Shown one piece after another: positions 16,986 through 26,085 of a DNA stretch of 64,000 bases. The stretch lies in assembly GCA_903885375.1 (NCBI GenBank), contig CAISIK010000046.1, positions 1 through 64,000 on the forward strand. The letters are read 5' to 3'. How positions within the stretch are numbered: the first letter of the stretch is position 1; each line of letters opens with the position of its first letter. The position numbers and the translations under genes were made by a program. Source of the stretch: an uncultured Pseudomonadota bacterium. Its GTDB lineage: Bacteria; Myxococcota_A; UBA796; SXON01. The notes below the pieces were generated by a model. The model saw nothing but the letters and a program-made list of their open reading frames with translations, ran no database searches and had not been told where the DNA came from.

Positions 16986-17993
16986 ATGGTGCTCCTGCTT
17001 CCCTTCGCGTTCGCCGCCGACCTCACCTGGCCGGTCCTCGAACTGTCGGCGAGCACCCGTAACTTCGGGCTGGTCCCGCTGGGGAGCAGCGCGTTCGATA
17101 GCGTCGAGGTCAGAAACGGCGGCGATCTCCCGATGGGGTTGCGTGTGGAGCTCGTGGCCCAGCCATCCGCGGACTTCAGCTTCTCTTGGGACACAACCGC
17201 CTGCGACTCAGGGACACCGCTCCTCCCCGGAGCCGAGCTTCAGGCCGACACCGGCGGGAGCCAGTCGGCGTGGGAGGACGAAGCCGAGCCAGGCGCCGAC
17301 GCGGTGCTCCCCGCCGGCTGCTCCGTGACGATCTACCTCGGTTATGCCCCGACCGAGGGCGGGGAAGCGCTCGGCGCGTTGGTGCTGACCACGAGCGGGG
17401 ATTATCCCCACGGCCGCAGTGATTTCCAGACCGAACTGCCCGGATACGCCGAGGACCCCGTCGAGGTCCGCCGCGTGGTCACGCTGAAGGGGCGGACCGA
17501 CGGCGAGGCGCCCGGCAACAGCGGGCCAGCGATCCTGGCCGTGGACGCTTCGCCCGACGTGTGCCGCGAGGGCGAGTCGGTCAAGCTGCAGGCCTGGAGC
17601 GTCGATCCCGACGGAGGAGGGATGGCCTACATCTGGGGGACCGATTCGGAGCGCGGACCCGATCTCCTCGACAACCTGTACGGTCTGGGTCCCACCTTCA
17701 CCTGCCCGGCGGTGGACGCGGAGTGCGGGTCGGAGGAGGTCGTCGTCTACTTGCTGGCCACGGACCAGGACGGACACGAAGCCTGGGGTGACACGCGGGT
17801 GTGGGTGATCGACGAGCGTCGAGACCGTACCGAGGCGTTCGTCGCCGGGCAGGACAGCTGCCGACCGGCGTCCACGTCCGACGAGCCGGAGCGCCCCTGC
17901 GGGTGCGCACACTCTGCTGCGGGGCTGCCGCTCGCAATGGCCGCGGGGGTGATCGCGAGTCGGCGGCGCGAGCCGCGGGCGCAGCGGCGGTGA
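16986..17993 (+). CDS. Secreted protein with MYXO-CTERM-like tail
   Basis: A 335-residue protein with a very short signal (MVLLLPFAFAA). Residues about 18-45 'STRNFGLVPLGSSAFDSVEV' resemble the opening of ASPM/SPD-2/Hydin-type or choice-of-anchor Ig-like domains. A second region after about residue 180 ('LAVDASPDVCREGESVKLQA') looks like a PKD/cadherin-type Ig domain. The end carries a Cys-Gly-Cys followed by a hydrophobic segment and an Arg cluster (GCAHSAAGLPLAMAAGVIA, then RRR), as in MYXO-CTERM sorting signals cleaved and anchored at the surface in myxobacteria. It is transcribed alone, with the collapsed chimera immediately downstream on the other strand. Confidence 0.75.
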   Translation: MVLLLPFAFAADLTWPVLELSASTRNFGLVPLGSSAFDSVEVRNGGDLPMGLRVELVAQPSADFSFSWDTTACDSGTPLLPGAELQADTGGSQSAWEDEAEPGADAVLPAGCSVTIYLGYAPTEGGEALGALVLTTSGDYPHGRSDFQTELPGYAEDPVEVRRVVTLKGRTDGEAPGNSGPAILAVDASPDVCREGESVKLQAWSVDPDGGGMAYIWGTDSERGPDLLDNLYGLGPTFTCPAVDAECGSEEVVVYLLATDQDGHEAWGDTRVWVIDERRDRTEAFVAGQDSCRPASTSDEPERPCGCAHSAAGLPLAMAAGVIASRRREPRAQRR

Positions 17994-18058
17994 TTGCGGC
18001 TCCCTGAAAGCGACGGAACGGGGACATGGCCCCGCCCCCCCCTCACCCCACCGAAAAC

Positions 18059-18596
18059 CCCTCCACGAACGCTTCCTGCCCCCGCGTTTCCACCGCGCCG
18101 GGTCGGGCCGCGGAGCCAGCCGGAGCCGAAGGCGGAGGCGGAGGCGAGGGGCGGCGTGACGGGCTTCGTCGGCGCGCCAGGCGAGAGGCACGACCGCCTC
18201 GCGGTGGGCGCCGCCGAGGAGCGTGCCCGTGAGGCAGGCCACGGAGTCGCTGTCCCCTTCGATGCGGGCCGCCTTCTCCACGGCGAGGGCGAAGGCTTCG
18301 GGCGTGGCGCCGCCCCAGCGGAGCTCGGCCGCCACCAGCGGCGCCCGGTAATCGGCATCGACAGCGCCCGAAGACGGCACGGTTGACTCGATGACGACGT
18401 CACACCACTCCGGTTCTTCGCCAGTGTCGTCGCCCCCGCCCTCCGATGAACTGCAGGACCGCGCGCCCTGGCAGTCCGGGTCGTCGCAATCGACGACGCC
18501 GTCGCTGTCATTGTCCGCTCGGTCGTGACAGACGCCGACCTCCGACTCGGGGGCGCCGACTTGGAGGAGACAACCCGCGAGGAGGAGGAAGCTCAT
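18059..18596 (-). pseudogene. Chimera: lipoprotein N-terminus fused to a collapsed copy of the ADP-ribosylglycohydrolase gene
   Basis: ATG 18596 begins MSFLLLAGC, a lipobox, followed by a Cys/Asp motif, a DTG linker and 'STVPSSGAVDADYRAPL', paralogous to the lipoprotein at 14713-15888. At about 18345 the frame switches directly to sequence nearly identical to the hydrolase/phosphatase gene at 20208-21707. 18172-18336 matches about 20812-20977 and includes EGDSDSVACLTGTLLGGAH; shorter blocks match about 20730-20760, 20616-20645 and 20225-20278. Order is preserved and the sequence between blocks is absent. There is no stop near the parental end. I infer a rearranged, internally deleted duplicate; expression is possible because the lipoprotein part and first hydrolase block are in frame. 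Confidence 0.75.
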
Positions 18597-18722
18597 CGCT
18601 CCAGCGCAAGCCGCCCGGCACGCTCCGAGACCGTCGGACTTACACCACCCTAACAGCACGCCCGGCGCCCGTCGGAACTCCGGAACGGACCGGGTAGGGT
18701 GACCGCACCACCCTGGAGCCCC

Positions 18723-20183
18723 ATGTTCTTCCGCACGTTCTCCCTGCTCGCTGCGCTCGCCCTCACCACCGGCTGTTCCCCCGACCACGTGGAGGTGGGC
18801 GACGACACGTCCACGCCCACCGACGCCGACGGCGACGGCTACACGAGCCTGCTCGACTGCGACGACGACGACGCCAGCGTGTACCCCGACGCAGAGGAGG
18901 TGGCCTACGATGGCATCGACCAGGACTGCACCGGAGCTGACCTGGGCGACGTGGACGGCGATGGGTTCGACGCCGTGGAGGCGGGCGGCGACGACTGCAA
19001 CGATGCCGACGCCCAGATCTTCCCCGGCGCCCCCGAGTACGCCAACGAGGTGGACGATGACTGCAACGGGCTGGTGGACGACGCGCTGGACACCAGCGAC
19101 GACGATGGCGACGGCTACAGCGAAGCCCAGGGCGACTGCGACGACGCGAGCGCCGTGCGCTACCCGGGCGCCTACGACCTCCCCTACGACGGCATCGACC
19201 AGGACTGCCAGGGCGGCGACAACCTCGACGCCGACGACGATGGCTACGACTCCGCCGTGCACGGAGGCGACGACTGCGACGACTACGATGTGGCCTTCCA
19301 CCCCGGCGCGGAGGAGGTGGCGTATGACGGCCTCGAGCAGGACTGCGACGGCGCCGACCTCACCGACGTGGACGCCGACGGCTTCGACAGCATCGGCGCG
19401 GGCGGCGACGACTGCGACGACCACGACCCGGAGAGCTTCCCGGGCAACCCGGAGTACGCGGATGGCCGCGACAACGACTGCAACGGCGTGGTGGACGACA
19501 ACATCGACACGACCGACGACGATGCCGACGGCTACAGCGAGGCGGGCGGCGACTGCAACGACGCCGACGCCAGCGTGAGCCCGGGCACCGCGGAGGTTCC
19601 CTACGACGGCATCGACCAGGATTGCAGCGGCGCCGACCTCCTCGACGCCGACGGCGACGGCTACGACGACGCCGCGCACGGAGGAATGGACTGCGACGAC
19701 TACGACCGGAGCGTGCACCCCGGAGCGGCCGAGGTGGCGAACGACGGGGTCGATCAGGACTGCGACGGCACCGACGTGACCGACGGCGACGGCGACGGCT
19801 ACAAGGCCGCCGATGACTGCGACGATGGGGACGCCGACGTGCACCCCGGCGCGAGCGAGGTGGCCTACGACGGCATCGATCAGGACTGCGACGGCGCCGA
19901 CGTGACCGACGTGGACGCCGATGGTTACGACGCCGAGGCGGCTGGCGGCTCCGACTGCGACGACCACGATGCCGCCGTGTCGCCGGCGGGCACCGAGACG
20001 CCCTACGACGGAATCGATCAGGACTGCAGCGGCGACGACCTCACCGACGTGGACGGCGACGGCTACGACGCCAGGGCGGCCGGCGGCACCGACTGCAACG
20101 ACACGGACGCGGCGGTGAACCCGGGCGAGCCCGAGGTGCTCGGCAATGGTGTGGACGACAACTGCGATGGCTTGACCACCTGA
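18723..20183 (+). CDS. MopE-type repeat lipoprotein (ten repeats)
   Basis: A 486-residue lipoprotein, signal ending TTGC (Cys18). The rest consists of ten units of about 45 residues, each with 'DxDGDGY', 'GGDDCDD-D---PGA-E' and 'YDGIDQDCDG'. The Asp-rich loops look like EF-hand/dockerin-type calcium sites, and each unit has a Cys pair. Known MopE-like repeats occur in surface-exposed proteins of myxobacteria and methanotrophs; metal binding there is partly demonstrated, here it is inferred. Units alternate between 'YDGIDQDC' and 'DNDCNGVVDD' subtypes, which suggests expansion by duplication of two- or three-unit blocks. ATG 18723 is chosen over GTG 18699 because it gives a normal signal peptide. 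Confidence 0.88.
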   Translation: MFFRTFSLLAALALTTGCSPDHVEVGDDTSTPTDADGDGYTSLLDCDDDDASVYPDAEEVAYDGIDQDCTGADLGDVDGDGFDAVEAGGDDCNDADAQIFPGAPEYANEVDDDCNGLVDDALDTSDDDGDGYSEAQGDCDDASAVRYPGAYDLPYDGIDQDCQGGDNLDADDDGYDSAVHGGDDCDDYDVAFHPGAEEVAYDGLEQDCDGADLTDVDADGFDSIGAGGDDCDDHDPESFPGNPEYADGRDNDCNGVVDDNIDTTDDDADGYSEAGGDCNDADASVSPGTAEVPYDGIDQDCSGADLLDADGDGYDDAAHGGMDCDDYDRSVHPGAAEVANDGVDQDCDGTDVTDGDGDGYKAADDCDDGDADVHPGASEVAYDGIDQDCDGADVTDVDADGYDAEAAGGSDCDDHDAAVSPAGTETPYDGIDQDCSGDDLTDVDGDGYDARAAGGTDCNDTDAAVNPGEPEVLGNGVDDNCDGLTT

Positions 20184-20207
20184 GCCTCCGGGTGGGGGAA
20201 GGGCGGG

Positions 20208-21707
20208 TCACCCAGGGCTGAACGCCTCGACGAACGCCTCCTGCCCCCGCGTTTCCACCGCGCCGGGTCGGGCCGCGCGCACCTCGGCCAGGGCCGCCGC
20301 GGGCGTGCGACCCAGGCCGATGAGGATGCACGCCGCGATGGTGCCGGCCCGACCGAGCCCGCCCCGGCAGTGCACCACCACCCGGCCGCCGGCGGCGATC
20401 TCCTCGGTGGCGGCGGCCACCAACGCTCTCGCCAGCGCGACCGAGGGCACGCTCACGTCCACGATGGGGCCGCGCACCACGCGGATGCCACGGGCCTCGG
20501 CCTCCGGGACGAGCGCAGTGGACCCGAGCTCGACCAGCTCGTGGTCCTCCACGAGCGAGAGGAGCAGCGTGGTGCCGGCGGCGGCGAGGGCATCGAGGTC
20601 GGTGTCGAGGTCGCGGAGCCAACCAGAGCCGAAGGCGGAGGCGCCGCGCTTGCCCGGGAGGAAGGTGATGCCGAGGGAGCCGGGGATGACGTCGTTCACG
20701 CGCAGCGGGTCGGAGAGGCTGGTGCGGAGGCGCGGGGGGGCGTGACGGGCTTCGTCGAGGGCGCGGAGGCGGTGGGCGAGGGCCCGCATCCGCGCGGCCT
20801 CGGGGAGGGCGGCGCGCCAGGCGAGGGGCACGACCGCCTCGCCGTGGGCACCGCCGAGCAGCGTGCCCGTGAGGCAGGCCACGGAGTCGCTGTCCCCCTC
20901 GATGCGGGCCGCCTTCTCCACGGCGAGGGCGAAGGCCTCGGGCGTAGGGCCGCCCCATCGGAGCGCGGCCGCCACCGCGAGGCCGAGCGCGCTGGGCGAG
21001 CGCCACCCGCCATCGCCGGCGGGCACCTCCTTCTCCTCCAGCCACTCCCCCGAACGGGCGCCGAGCCCGATCGCGGCGCGGAGCGCGAGGGGCACGTCGG
21101 TGCCCTCGGGGCAGCGCTGCGCCACCGCAGCCGCCACCTCCTCCACCATCCCGGGCGTGAGCGCCCCCGCCTCCATCACCCGCCGCAGGAGCCAGGCCCC
21201 CGCCACGGCGGCCGCCACGGCGTTGGGGTGGGCGTGGGTGACGCGCGCGCTGATGTCGGCCGCCTGGGCCAGCTCCTCGCCCGACAGCGCGATGGCCAGG
21301 GGTGTGATGCGCATGACGGCGCCGCACCCATCGGAGCTCTCGATGCCGGACTTCCGCCAGTCGGGGCGGCGCTCGTAGCGCGCGGTGCCCGCGAGACAGG
21401 TGTTGCCGGGCGCGGTGGAGGGCGTGAGCGGGTCGTGGCTCCAGGTCACGAAGCGGCGGGCAATGGCGTGCCCGAGGGCATCCTCATCGACCGCGCCGGC
21501 CGCGAGCGAGCGCGGCGGGAGGTCGAACAGCGCCTCCGCGAGGTAGAGCGCCATGTGGGTGTCGTCGGTCCAGCGGAAGTGGCCCGGCCGGGTGTCCACC
21601 GTGGCGGTGCGCACGCCGGGGAGGCGCAGGAACTCGAGCGGACGCCCCCAGGCATCCCCCGCCGCGAGTCCGAGAAAAGCGCCCCGCGCACGTTTGGATT
21701 CGACCAT
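20208..21707 (-). CDS. ADP-ribosylglycohydrolase fused to a dual-specificity/tyrosine phosphatase domain
   Basis: A 499-residue two-domain enzyme without a signal peptide. Residues 8-325 are an ADP-ribosylglycohydrolase (DraG/ARH) domain: GLAAGDAWG at 13-21, WTDDTHMAL at 46-54 and EGDSDSVACL at 270-279 carry the acidic residues that bind the two magnesium ions. Such enzymes remove ADP-ribose from proteins or small molecules. Residues about 335-499 are a cysteine phosphatase related to CDKN3/DSP enzymes, with the P-loop HCRGGLGRAG (Cys447, Arg453) and a probable general acid Asp418. Both active sites look intact. It stands alone, convergent with the ten-repeat MopE gene. Joint action on ADP-ribosyl/phosphoryl modifications is inference. 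Confidence 0.88.
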   Translation of the reverse strand: MVESKRARGAFLGLAAGDAWGRPLEFLRLPGVRTATVDTRPGHFRWTDDTHMALYLAEALFDLPPRSLAAGAVDEDALGHAIARRFVTWSHDPLTPSTAPGNTCLAGTARYERRPDWRKSGIESSDGCGAVMRITPLAIALSGEELAQAADISARVTHAHPNAVAAAVAGAWLLRRVMEAGALTPGMVEEVAAAVAQRCPEGTDVPLALRAAIGLGARSGEWLEEKEVPAGDGGWRSPSALGLAVAAALRWGGPTPEAFALAVEKAARIEGDSDSVACLTGTLLGGAHGEAVVPLAWRAALPEAARMRALAHRLRALDEARHAPPRLRTSLSDPLRVNDVIPGSLGITFLPGKRGASAFGSGWLRDLDTDLDALAAAGTTLLLSLVEDHELVELGSTALVPEAEARGIRVVRGPIVDVSVPSVALARALVAAATEEIAAGGRVVVHCRGGLGRAGTIAACILIGLGRTPAAALAEVRAARPGAVETRGQEAFVEAFSPG

Positions 21708-21817
21708 GCCGCCCCCTCCGGCAACCTAAGCCGCCCCCCGCGGCGGCGAGGCCCCACGCGCACGATCCGCCCCCGATCGGGAGGGTGCGCACGCCCGGAG
21801 GACGATAGCCGGCACGG

Positions 21818-23560
21818 ATGACCGCTCCCCGCCCGCAGAACTCGTCGCTGATCGCCCAGATCCGCTCTTTCGACCCGATCTTCTGGATCTGCATCTTCAT
21901 GGAGCTCATGGAGCGCATGGCCTACTACGGCGTGCGGCTCGTCACGCCGGTGTTCATGGTGCTGGCCGTGAGCGAAGGCGGCGCGGGCCTCACCCACGGC
22001 GACAAGGGGCTGATCTACGGCGCCTGGGCCGCGATGCAGAGCTGGCTCCCCACCTTCGCGGGCGGCTTCTCCGATCGGTACGGGTACAAGCGCACCATCG
22101 CCGTGTCGGTCTTCCTGAAAGCCGCGGGCTACGCGCTCATGTCGCAGGCGGGCGCGGCCGACAGCCCCTTCTTCGTGATGCTCGCGGGCACACAGCTCCT
22201 CGCAGCGGGCACGGGCCTCTTCAAGCCCGGCATCCAGGGCACGATGGCCCACTCCATCGCCCGCTCCAACGGCTCCGAGTCGATGGGCTGGGGCCTGTTC
22301 TACCAGTCGGTGAACATCGGCGCCGCCGTGGCCGCGTTCGTGCCCGCGTTCGCGAAGGACACGATGGGCTGGGGCTGGAGCGGCGTTTTCGCCATGTGCT
22401 CCGCGCTCGTCTTCTCCAACCTGATCCCGCTGTTCTTCTACGCCGACCCGGTGGACGAGCGCCAGGGCGCCCGCGCCACCGGCTCCCCATTCGCGCTCCT
22501 GACCGACAGCCTCCGCGAGCTGTTCTCGAGCCCCATCCTGCTCGGCTTCATCGGGATCTCCTCGGGGTTCTGGTTCGCCTTCCACCAGCTCTTCGACCTC
22601 CTCCCCAACTTCGTGGACGACTGGACCGACTCCAGCATCCTCCTCGGCCAGATCGGCGGGCTGTTCGGCAACCAGGGTTGGATCGAGGAAGCCGCCCGTG
22701 GCGTGAACATCCCGCAGGAGAAGCTGCTCAACATCAACGCGCTGATGATCATGTTCACCATGTTCATCTTCGCCTGGCTCTCCTCTCGCGTGAGCACGCT
22801 CGTGAGCACCATCCTCGGCATGGCCATCGCGAGCCTCGCGCTCATCTCGTTTGTGTACACCGCCAACGTGTACGTGATCCTCGCCGGCGTGGTGGCCTTC
22901 ACCGTGGGCGAGATGCTCGCTTCGCCCAAGCGCATGGAGTACATGGCCTCGCTGGCGCCTCCGGGCAAGCGGGCGCTCTACCTGGGCTATGCGAACATGC
23001 CCGACGGCCTCGGCTGGGTGCTGGGGAGCCTCATCGCGGGTGCGGCGTACGAGGAGTCGGGCGACAAGGTGAACCTCACGCGCCGGTTCATCGCCGAGCA
23101 CGGTCAGGTCGAGGCGGTAGACGGTTGGCTGCGCCAGGCCGAGGCCGGAAAGGTGGACGAGTCCGCGGTCAAGGAGCTCGCGAAGAACCTCGAGGTCGCC
23201 GACGGGCCCGCCGCGGTCGCGAAGCTGCGCGCCCTCGAGGGCCCCGCTCGCCTGCACACCTTCGCGGAGGAGATGCCGCGCGGTTCGGTCATGGACTTCG
23301 CGCTCGTGGCGGTGCCCACCCTCCCCGACGGCGAAGCGAGCACCCCCAACGCCCTGCGCGCGTGGCTGTTTGCCGCCCGGAAGCCCGGCGCCGTGTGGTG
23401 GCCCTTCGTCTTCACGGGACTGGCCAGCTCCATCCTGATGATCGCCTACGACCGCTGGGCCCGGAGCGCGGCCAACCGCGACCTGCGCATCAACCCCTGG
23501 TACGCCGGCGGCGTCTTTGCGATCGGGGTCGTGGCCGTGCTCGGCTACCTCCTCGGCTGA
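21818..23560 (+). CDS. POT/PTR2-type major facilitator transporter
   Basis: A 580-residue permease with about 12-14 membrane helices. 'FMELMERMAYYGVRL' (residues about 27-41) matches the E-x-x-E-R-F-x-Y-Y-G signature of proton-coupled oligopeptide transporters, and 'GGFSDRYGYKRTI' is the MFS loop 2-3 motif. Unusually, a hydrophilic insert of roughly 95 residues (about 405-515, from 'YEESGDKVNLTRRF' to 'PTLPDGEASTPNALRA') separates the last helices; no domain is recognised in it. Substrate is probably di/tripeptides or related small molecules. The promoter region is shared with the divergent hydrolase/phosphatase gene. Confidence 0.8.
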   Translation: MTAPRPQNSSLIAQIRSFDPIFWICIFMELMERMAYYGVRLVTPVFMVLAVSEGGAGLTHGDKGLIYGAWAAMQSWLPTFAGGFSDRYGYKRTIAVSVFLKAAGYALMSQAGAADSPFFVMLAGTQLLAAGTGLFKPGIQGTMAHSIARSNGSESMGWGLFYQSVNIGAAVAAFVPAFAKDTMGWGWSGVFAMCSALVFSNLIPLFFYADPVDERQGARATGSPFALLTDSLRELFSSPILLGFIGISSGFWFAFHQLFDLLPNFVDDWTDSSILLGQIGGLFGNQGWIEEAARGVNIPQEKLLNINALMIMFTMFIFAWLSSRVSTLVSTILGMAIASLALISFVYTANVYVILAGVVAFTVGEMLASPKRMEYMASLAPPGKRALYLGYANMPDGLGWVLGSLIAGAAYEESGDKVNLTRRFIAEHGQVEAVDGWLRQAEAGKVDESAVKELAKNLEVADGPAAVAKLRALEGPARLHTFAEEMPRGSVMDFALVAVPTLPDGEASTPNALRAWLFAARKPGAVWWPFVFTGLASSILMIAYDRWARSAANRDLRINPWYAGGVFAIGVVAVLGYLLG

Positions 23561-23566
23561 GGCCGC

Positions 23567-23617
23567 GAGACGCGCGCCAGACCCGGCCCGACCGGGCGGA
23601 CGGTCGCGGCGCGTCTC
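23567..23617. terminator. Hairpin between convergent genes (shared element, copy 1)
   Basis: Arms GAGACGCGC (23567-23575) and GCGCGTCTC (23609-23617) are perfectly complementary and enclose an inner CCCGG/CCGGG hairpin. It lies between the stops of the POT transporter and the Rieske oxygenase, so it can terminate transcription from both sides. Its core (GCGGACGGTCGCGGCG) recurs at 46077-46092 inside a hairpin with different arms. Confidence 0.6.
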
Positions 23618-23620
23618 CCC

Positions 23621-24640
23621 CTACTCCTCGGTGAACCCGAGCGCGGACAGGCCGGTGTGGAGCGCCGCCACGCCCTCCTCCCAACCGCCGGCGAGCCGCG
23701 CGGGCCGGGCGAATCGCGAGCGGACGCCGCGCTGGACGGCCTCCACCACGGCGTCGTCCTCGGCCTCCACAACGTCGAGGCCGGCGCCAGCTCCCGCATC
23801 GAGCAGCTCGGGGCGGGCCACCCAGCGACGGTACCGGACCCGGGTGCGCGTGGGGCCCAGCGGCTGCACGAGGTTCAGCGACACGCCCCAGGGGTAGACG
23901 TTCACCATCGTGGTCGGAAAGAGCGCGAGGTACACGCCCGCCCACGTTTGCCCCCGCCAGGACACCGTGGGGCCCGCACCCGAAGGCGGCGCGAGCTGCA
24001 CGCTGCTCCACCCGGTGCGCTCCGTGCGGTAGCCCTTCCACTCGATGGCGCGGTTCAGGCCGGCGTGCACGAAGGGGATGTGCAGGCCCTCGAGGTAGTT
24101 CTCCATCCACAGGAGGGCGTGGGCCTCCAGCTCGTAGTCCACGGAGCCCGAGGGGTCGAACGCAGCGCCTTCGGGCCAGAGACCGTCGAGCTCGGCGAGC
24201 TCGGGGAAGGGCATGGCGGGATCGACGGCGGCAAAAACGAGCGGGCCCCAGCGGGCGAGCTGCACGGGGACGAGATCGTCGGCGCGGCCGAGCTCCCCGA
24301 AGCCGGGCGCCGATCGGCAACGGCCATCGAGGGTGAACTGGCGTCCGTGGTAGGGGCAGCGGAGAGGTCCGCCGGCTTGGGGCGCGGAGAGGAGCGGCGC
24401 CGAGCGGTGGCTGCACACGTTGGCGAACGCCCGGAGCTCCGGCTCGTGGAGGAGGAGGAGGGACTCGTCGAGCGCGCCGGGCAGGAGGGTGACGGGGGAG
24501 ACGGCGCCGGGCGGGCCCAGCTCCTCGATCGTCGCCACTACATGCCACGAGCGGGCGAGCACGCGGTCGCAGAACGAGGGCCAACGCTCGCGACGGACGA
24601 GCGCCGGGGTGGAGACGACGGAGGGCAGCGCGGTGGGCAT
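23621..24640 (-). CDS. Rieske-type aromatic-ring-hydroxylating oxygenase, alpha subunit
   Basis: A 339-residue Rieske non-heme iron oxygenase. The [2Fe-2S] site is Cys76-x-His78 (CSHRSAPL) and Cys95-x2-His98 (CPYHGRQF). The catalytic mononuclear iron site follows the usual N-x2-E-x2-H-x4-H spacing: Asn181, Glu184, His187, His192 in NYLEGLHIPFVH. Related proteins include choline monooxygenase and demethylases; the length (about 340) is shorter than naphthalene-type dioxygenases (about 450) and fits monooxygenase/demethylase groups. No reductase or ferredoxin gene lies nearby, so electrons must come from elsewhere. It is divergent from the MBOAT gene at 24727. The substrate is unknown. Confidence 0.88.
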   Translation of the reverse strand: MPTALPSVVSTPALVRRERWPSFCDRVLARSWHVVATIEELGPPGAVSPVTLLPGALDESLLLLHEPELRAFANVCSHRSAPLLSAPQAGGPLRCPYHGRQFTLDGRCRSAPGFGELGRADDLVPVQLARWGPLVFAAVDPAMPFPELAELDGLWPEGAAFDPSGSVDYELEAHALLWMENYLEGLHIPFVHAGLNRAIEWKGYRTERTGWSSVQLAPPSGAGPTVSWRGQTWAGVYLALFPTTMVNVYPWGVSLNLVQPLGPTRTRVRYRRWVARPELLDAGAGAGLDVVEAEDDAVVEAVQRGVRSRFARPARLAGGWEEGVAALHTGLSALGFTEE

Positions 24641-24726
24641 CGTGCGCCCCGCCTAAAGCACCGCGGCGGTCGGGGCACGGCGCGGTTGCCAACCGTCAAC
24701 GAACGTGGAATGGTCGCCCGCGACCG

Positions 24727-26085
24727 ATGAGCTTCGTCTCGCCCACCTTCGCCGTGTTCTTCGTGGTGGCGTTGGCGCTGTACCTCGTGCTGCGCCACCG
24801 GTGGCAGAACCTGCTCCTGCTGGTGACCGGCGCGATCTTCTACGGGTGGGAGCACCCCGAGTGGGTGCTCCTGCTCTACCTCTCCGCGGGCATCGACTAC
24901 TTCGCGGCCATCGGGATGGAGCGGTACCCCGAGCACAGGCGCCCGCTCCTCGCCGTGAGCGTCACCGCGAACCTCTCGCTGCTGGGCTGGTTCAAGTACG
25001 CGAACTTCGGTTCGTCCAACCTGCGGGCCCTCGGGTTCGACACCCCCGAGCTCGATGTGGTGCTCCCCGCGGGCATCTCGTTCTACACGTTCCAGTCGAT
25101 GAGCTACACGATCGACGTGTACCGCGGCCAGCTCCGCGCCTGCCGCAGCTTCACCGACTACTTCGCCTTCATCAGCTTCTTCCCGCAGCTCGTGGCCGGC
25201 CCCATCGAGCGCGCCCACGACCTCCTCACGCAGATCCAGTCGCCGCGCACCGTCACGCTCGAGGCCATCGGCAACGGGCTCGTGACCGCGGCGTGGGGCG
25301 TGGCGCTGAAGGCGGTCATCGCCGACAACGTGGCCCTCTACGTGGACCGCCTGTTCGGCCTGCCTCGGATGAGCCTGCCGATGCTCGCCGCCGGCGCCTC
25401 GGCCTTCTCGGTGCAGATCCTCGCCGACTTCTCGGGCTACACCACCATCGCCCTCGGGGTGGCCACCTGCTTCGGCTTCAAGCTCTCCCGGAACTTCCTG
25501 CACCCCTTCCTGGCGGCCAACCCCACCGAACACTGGACGCGGTGGCACGTGACCTTCTCGGGGTGGATCCGCGACTACCTCTACGTGCCGCTCGGCGGCT
25601 CGCGAGGGAGCAAGCTCCGCGTGGCCGGCGTGACCCTGCTCACGATGGGGCTGAGCGGGCTCTGGCACGGCGCCTCGTGGAACTTCGTGCTGTGGGGCCT
25701 GTACCACGGTTTTCTGGTGGTGCTCTACCGACCGCTCTGGCCCTGGCTCTCGCGCTTGCCGCGCTGGGTGACGGTACCGATCTTCTACGTGCTCCTCAAC
25801 CTGAGCTGGTTCCTGTTCCGCCAACACGACCTGGGCCGACTGGCCTACACGCTGCAGCACCCGGCCGCCACGCGCGAGGAGTGGGTGGTGGCCGCGGTGG
25901 TGGCAGGCGTGGGGTTGGCCGGCGGCGCCGTGCTCGTGGCGGCCATGCTGGTGGAGCTCTACGTCGTTCCCCGGCTGGGCCGGTGGAAGCCCGCGTTCGG
26001 CGCGGGCCTCGTATCGCTCGTGGTGTGTCTCCTCCTCTACTGGTCCCGGGCGGGTGCTGATGGCTTCATCTACTTCCGCTTCTAG
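24727..26085 (+). CDS. MBOAT-family O-acyltransferase (AlgI/DltB-like)
   Basis: A 452-residue polytopic membrane enzyme. The conserved block 'GLSGLWHGASWNFVLWGLYHG' contains the catalytic His (residue 314), and 'NPTEHWTRWHVTFSGWIRDYLYVPLGG' is the family's other signature. AlgI-type proteins transfer acyl groups across the inner membrane to extracytoplasmic polymers, usually with an SGNH partner. That partner appears to be the next gene, whose ATG lies inside the last 26 bases of this one. There are no alginate, cellulose or dlt genes in the window, so the acceptor is unknown. The third gene of the set is a polytopic glycosyltransferase-like protein. Confidence 0.9.
   Translation: MSFVSPTFAVFFVVALALYLVLRHRWQNLLLLVTGAIFYGWEHPEWVLLLYLSAGIDYFAAIGMERYPEHRRPLLAVSVTANLSLLGWFKYANFGSSNLRALGFDTPELDVVLPAGISFYTFQSMSYTIDVYRGQLRACRSFTDYFAFISFFPQLVAGPIERAHDLLTQIQSPRTVTLEAIGNGLVTAAWGVALKAVIADNVALYVDRLFGLPRMSLPMLAAGASAFSVQILADFSGYTTIALGVATCFGFKLSRNFLHPFLAANPTEHWTRWHVTFSGWIRDYLYVPLGGSRGSKLRVAGVTLLTMGLSGLWHGASWNFVLWGLYHGFLVVLYRPLWPWLSRLPRWVTVPIFYVLLNLSWFLFRQHDLGRLAYTLQHPAATREEWVVAAVVAGVGLAGGAVLVAAMLVELYVVPRLGRWKPAFGAGLVSLVVCLLLYWSRAGADGFIYFRF

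Noticed and set aside
17208-19967. A 919-codon open frame on the minus strand through the MopE repeat gene
   Set aside because: It is the antisense of plus-strand genes (Val/Ala/Gly-rich mirror of Asp-rich repeats); only the part from 18596 to about 18059 has real coding similarity.
18723-20183. Regularly spaced repeats considered as a CRISPR array
   Set aside because: They are about 130-base protein-coding repeats (MopE type) in one continuous reading frame with a lipoprotein signal.
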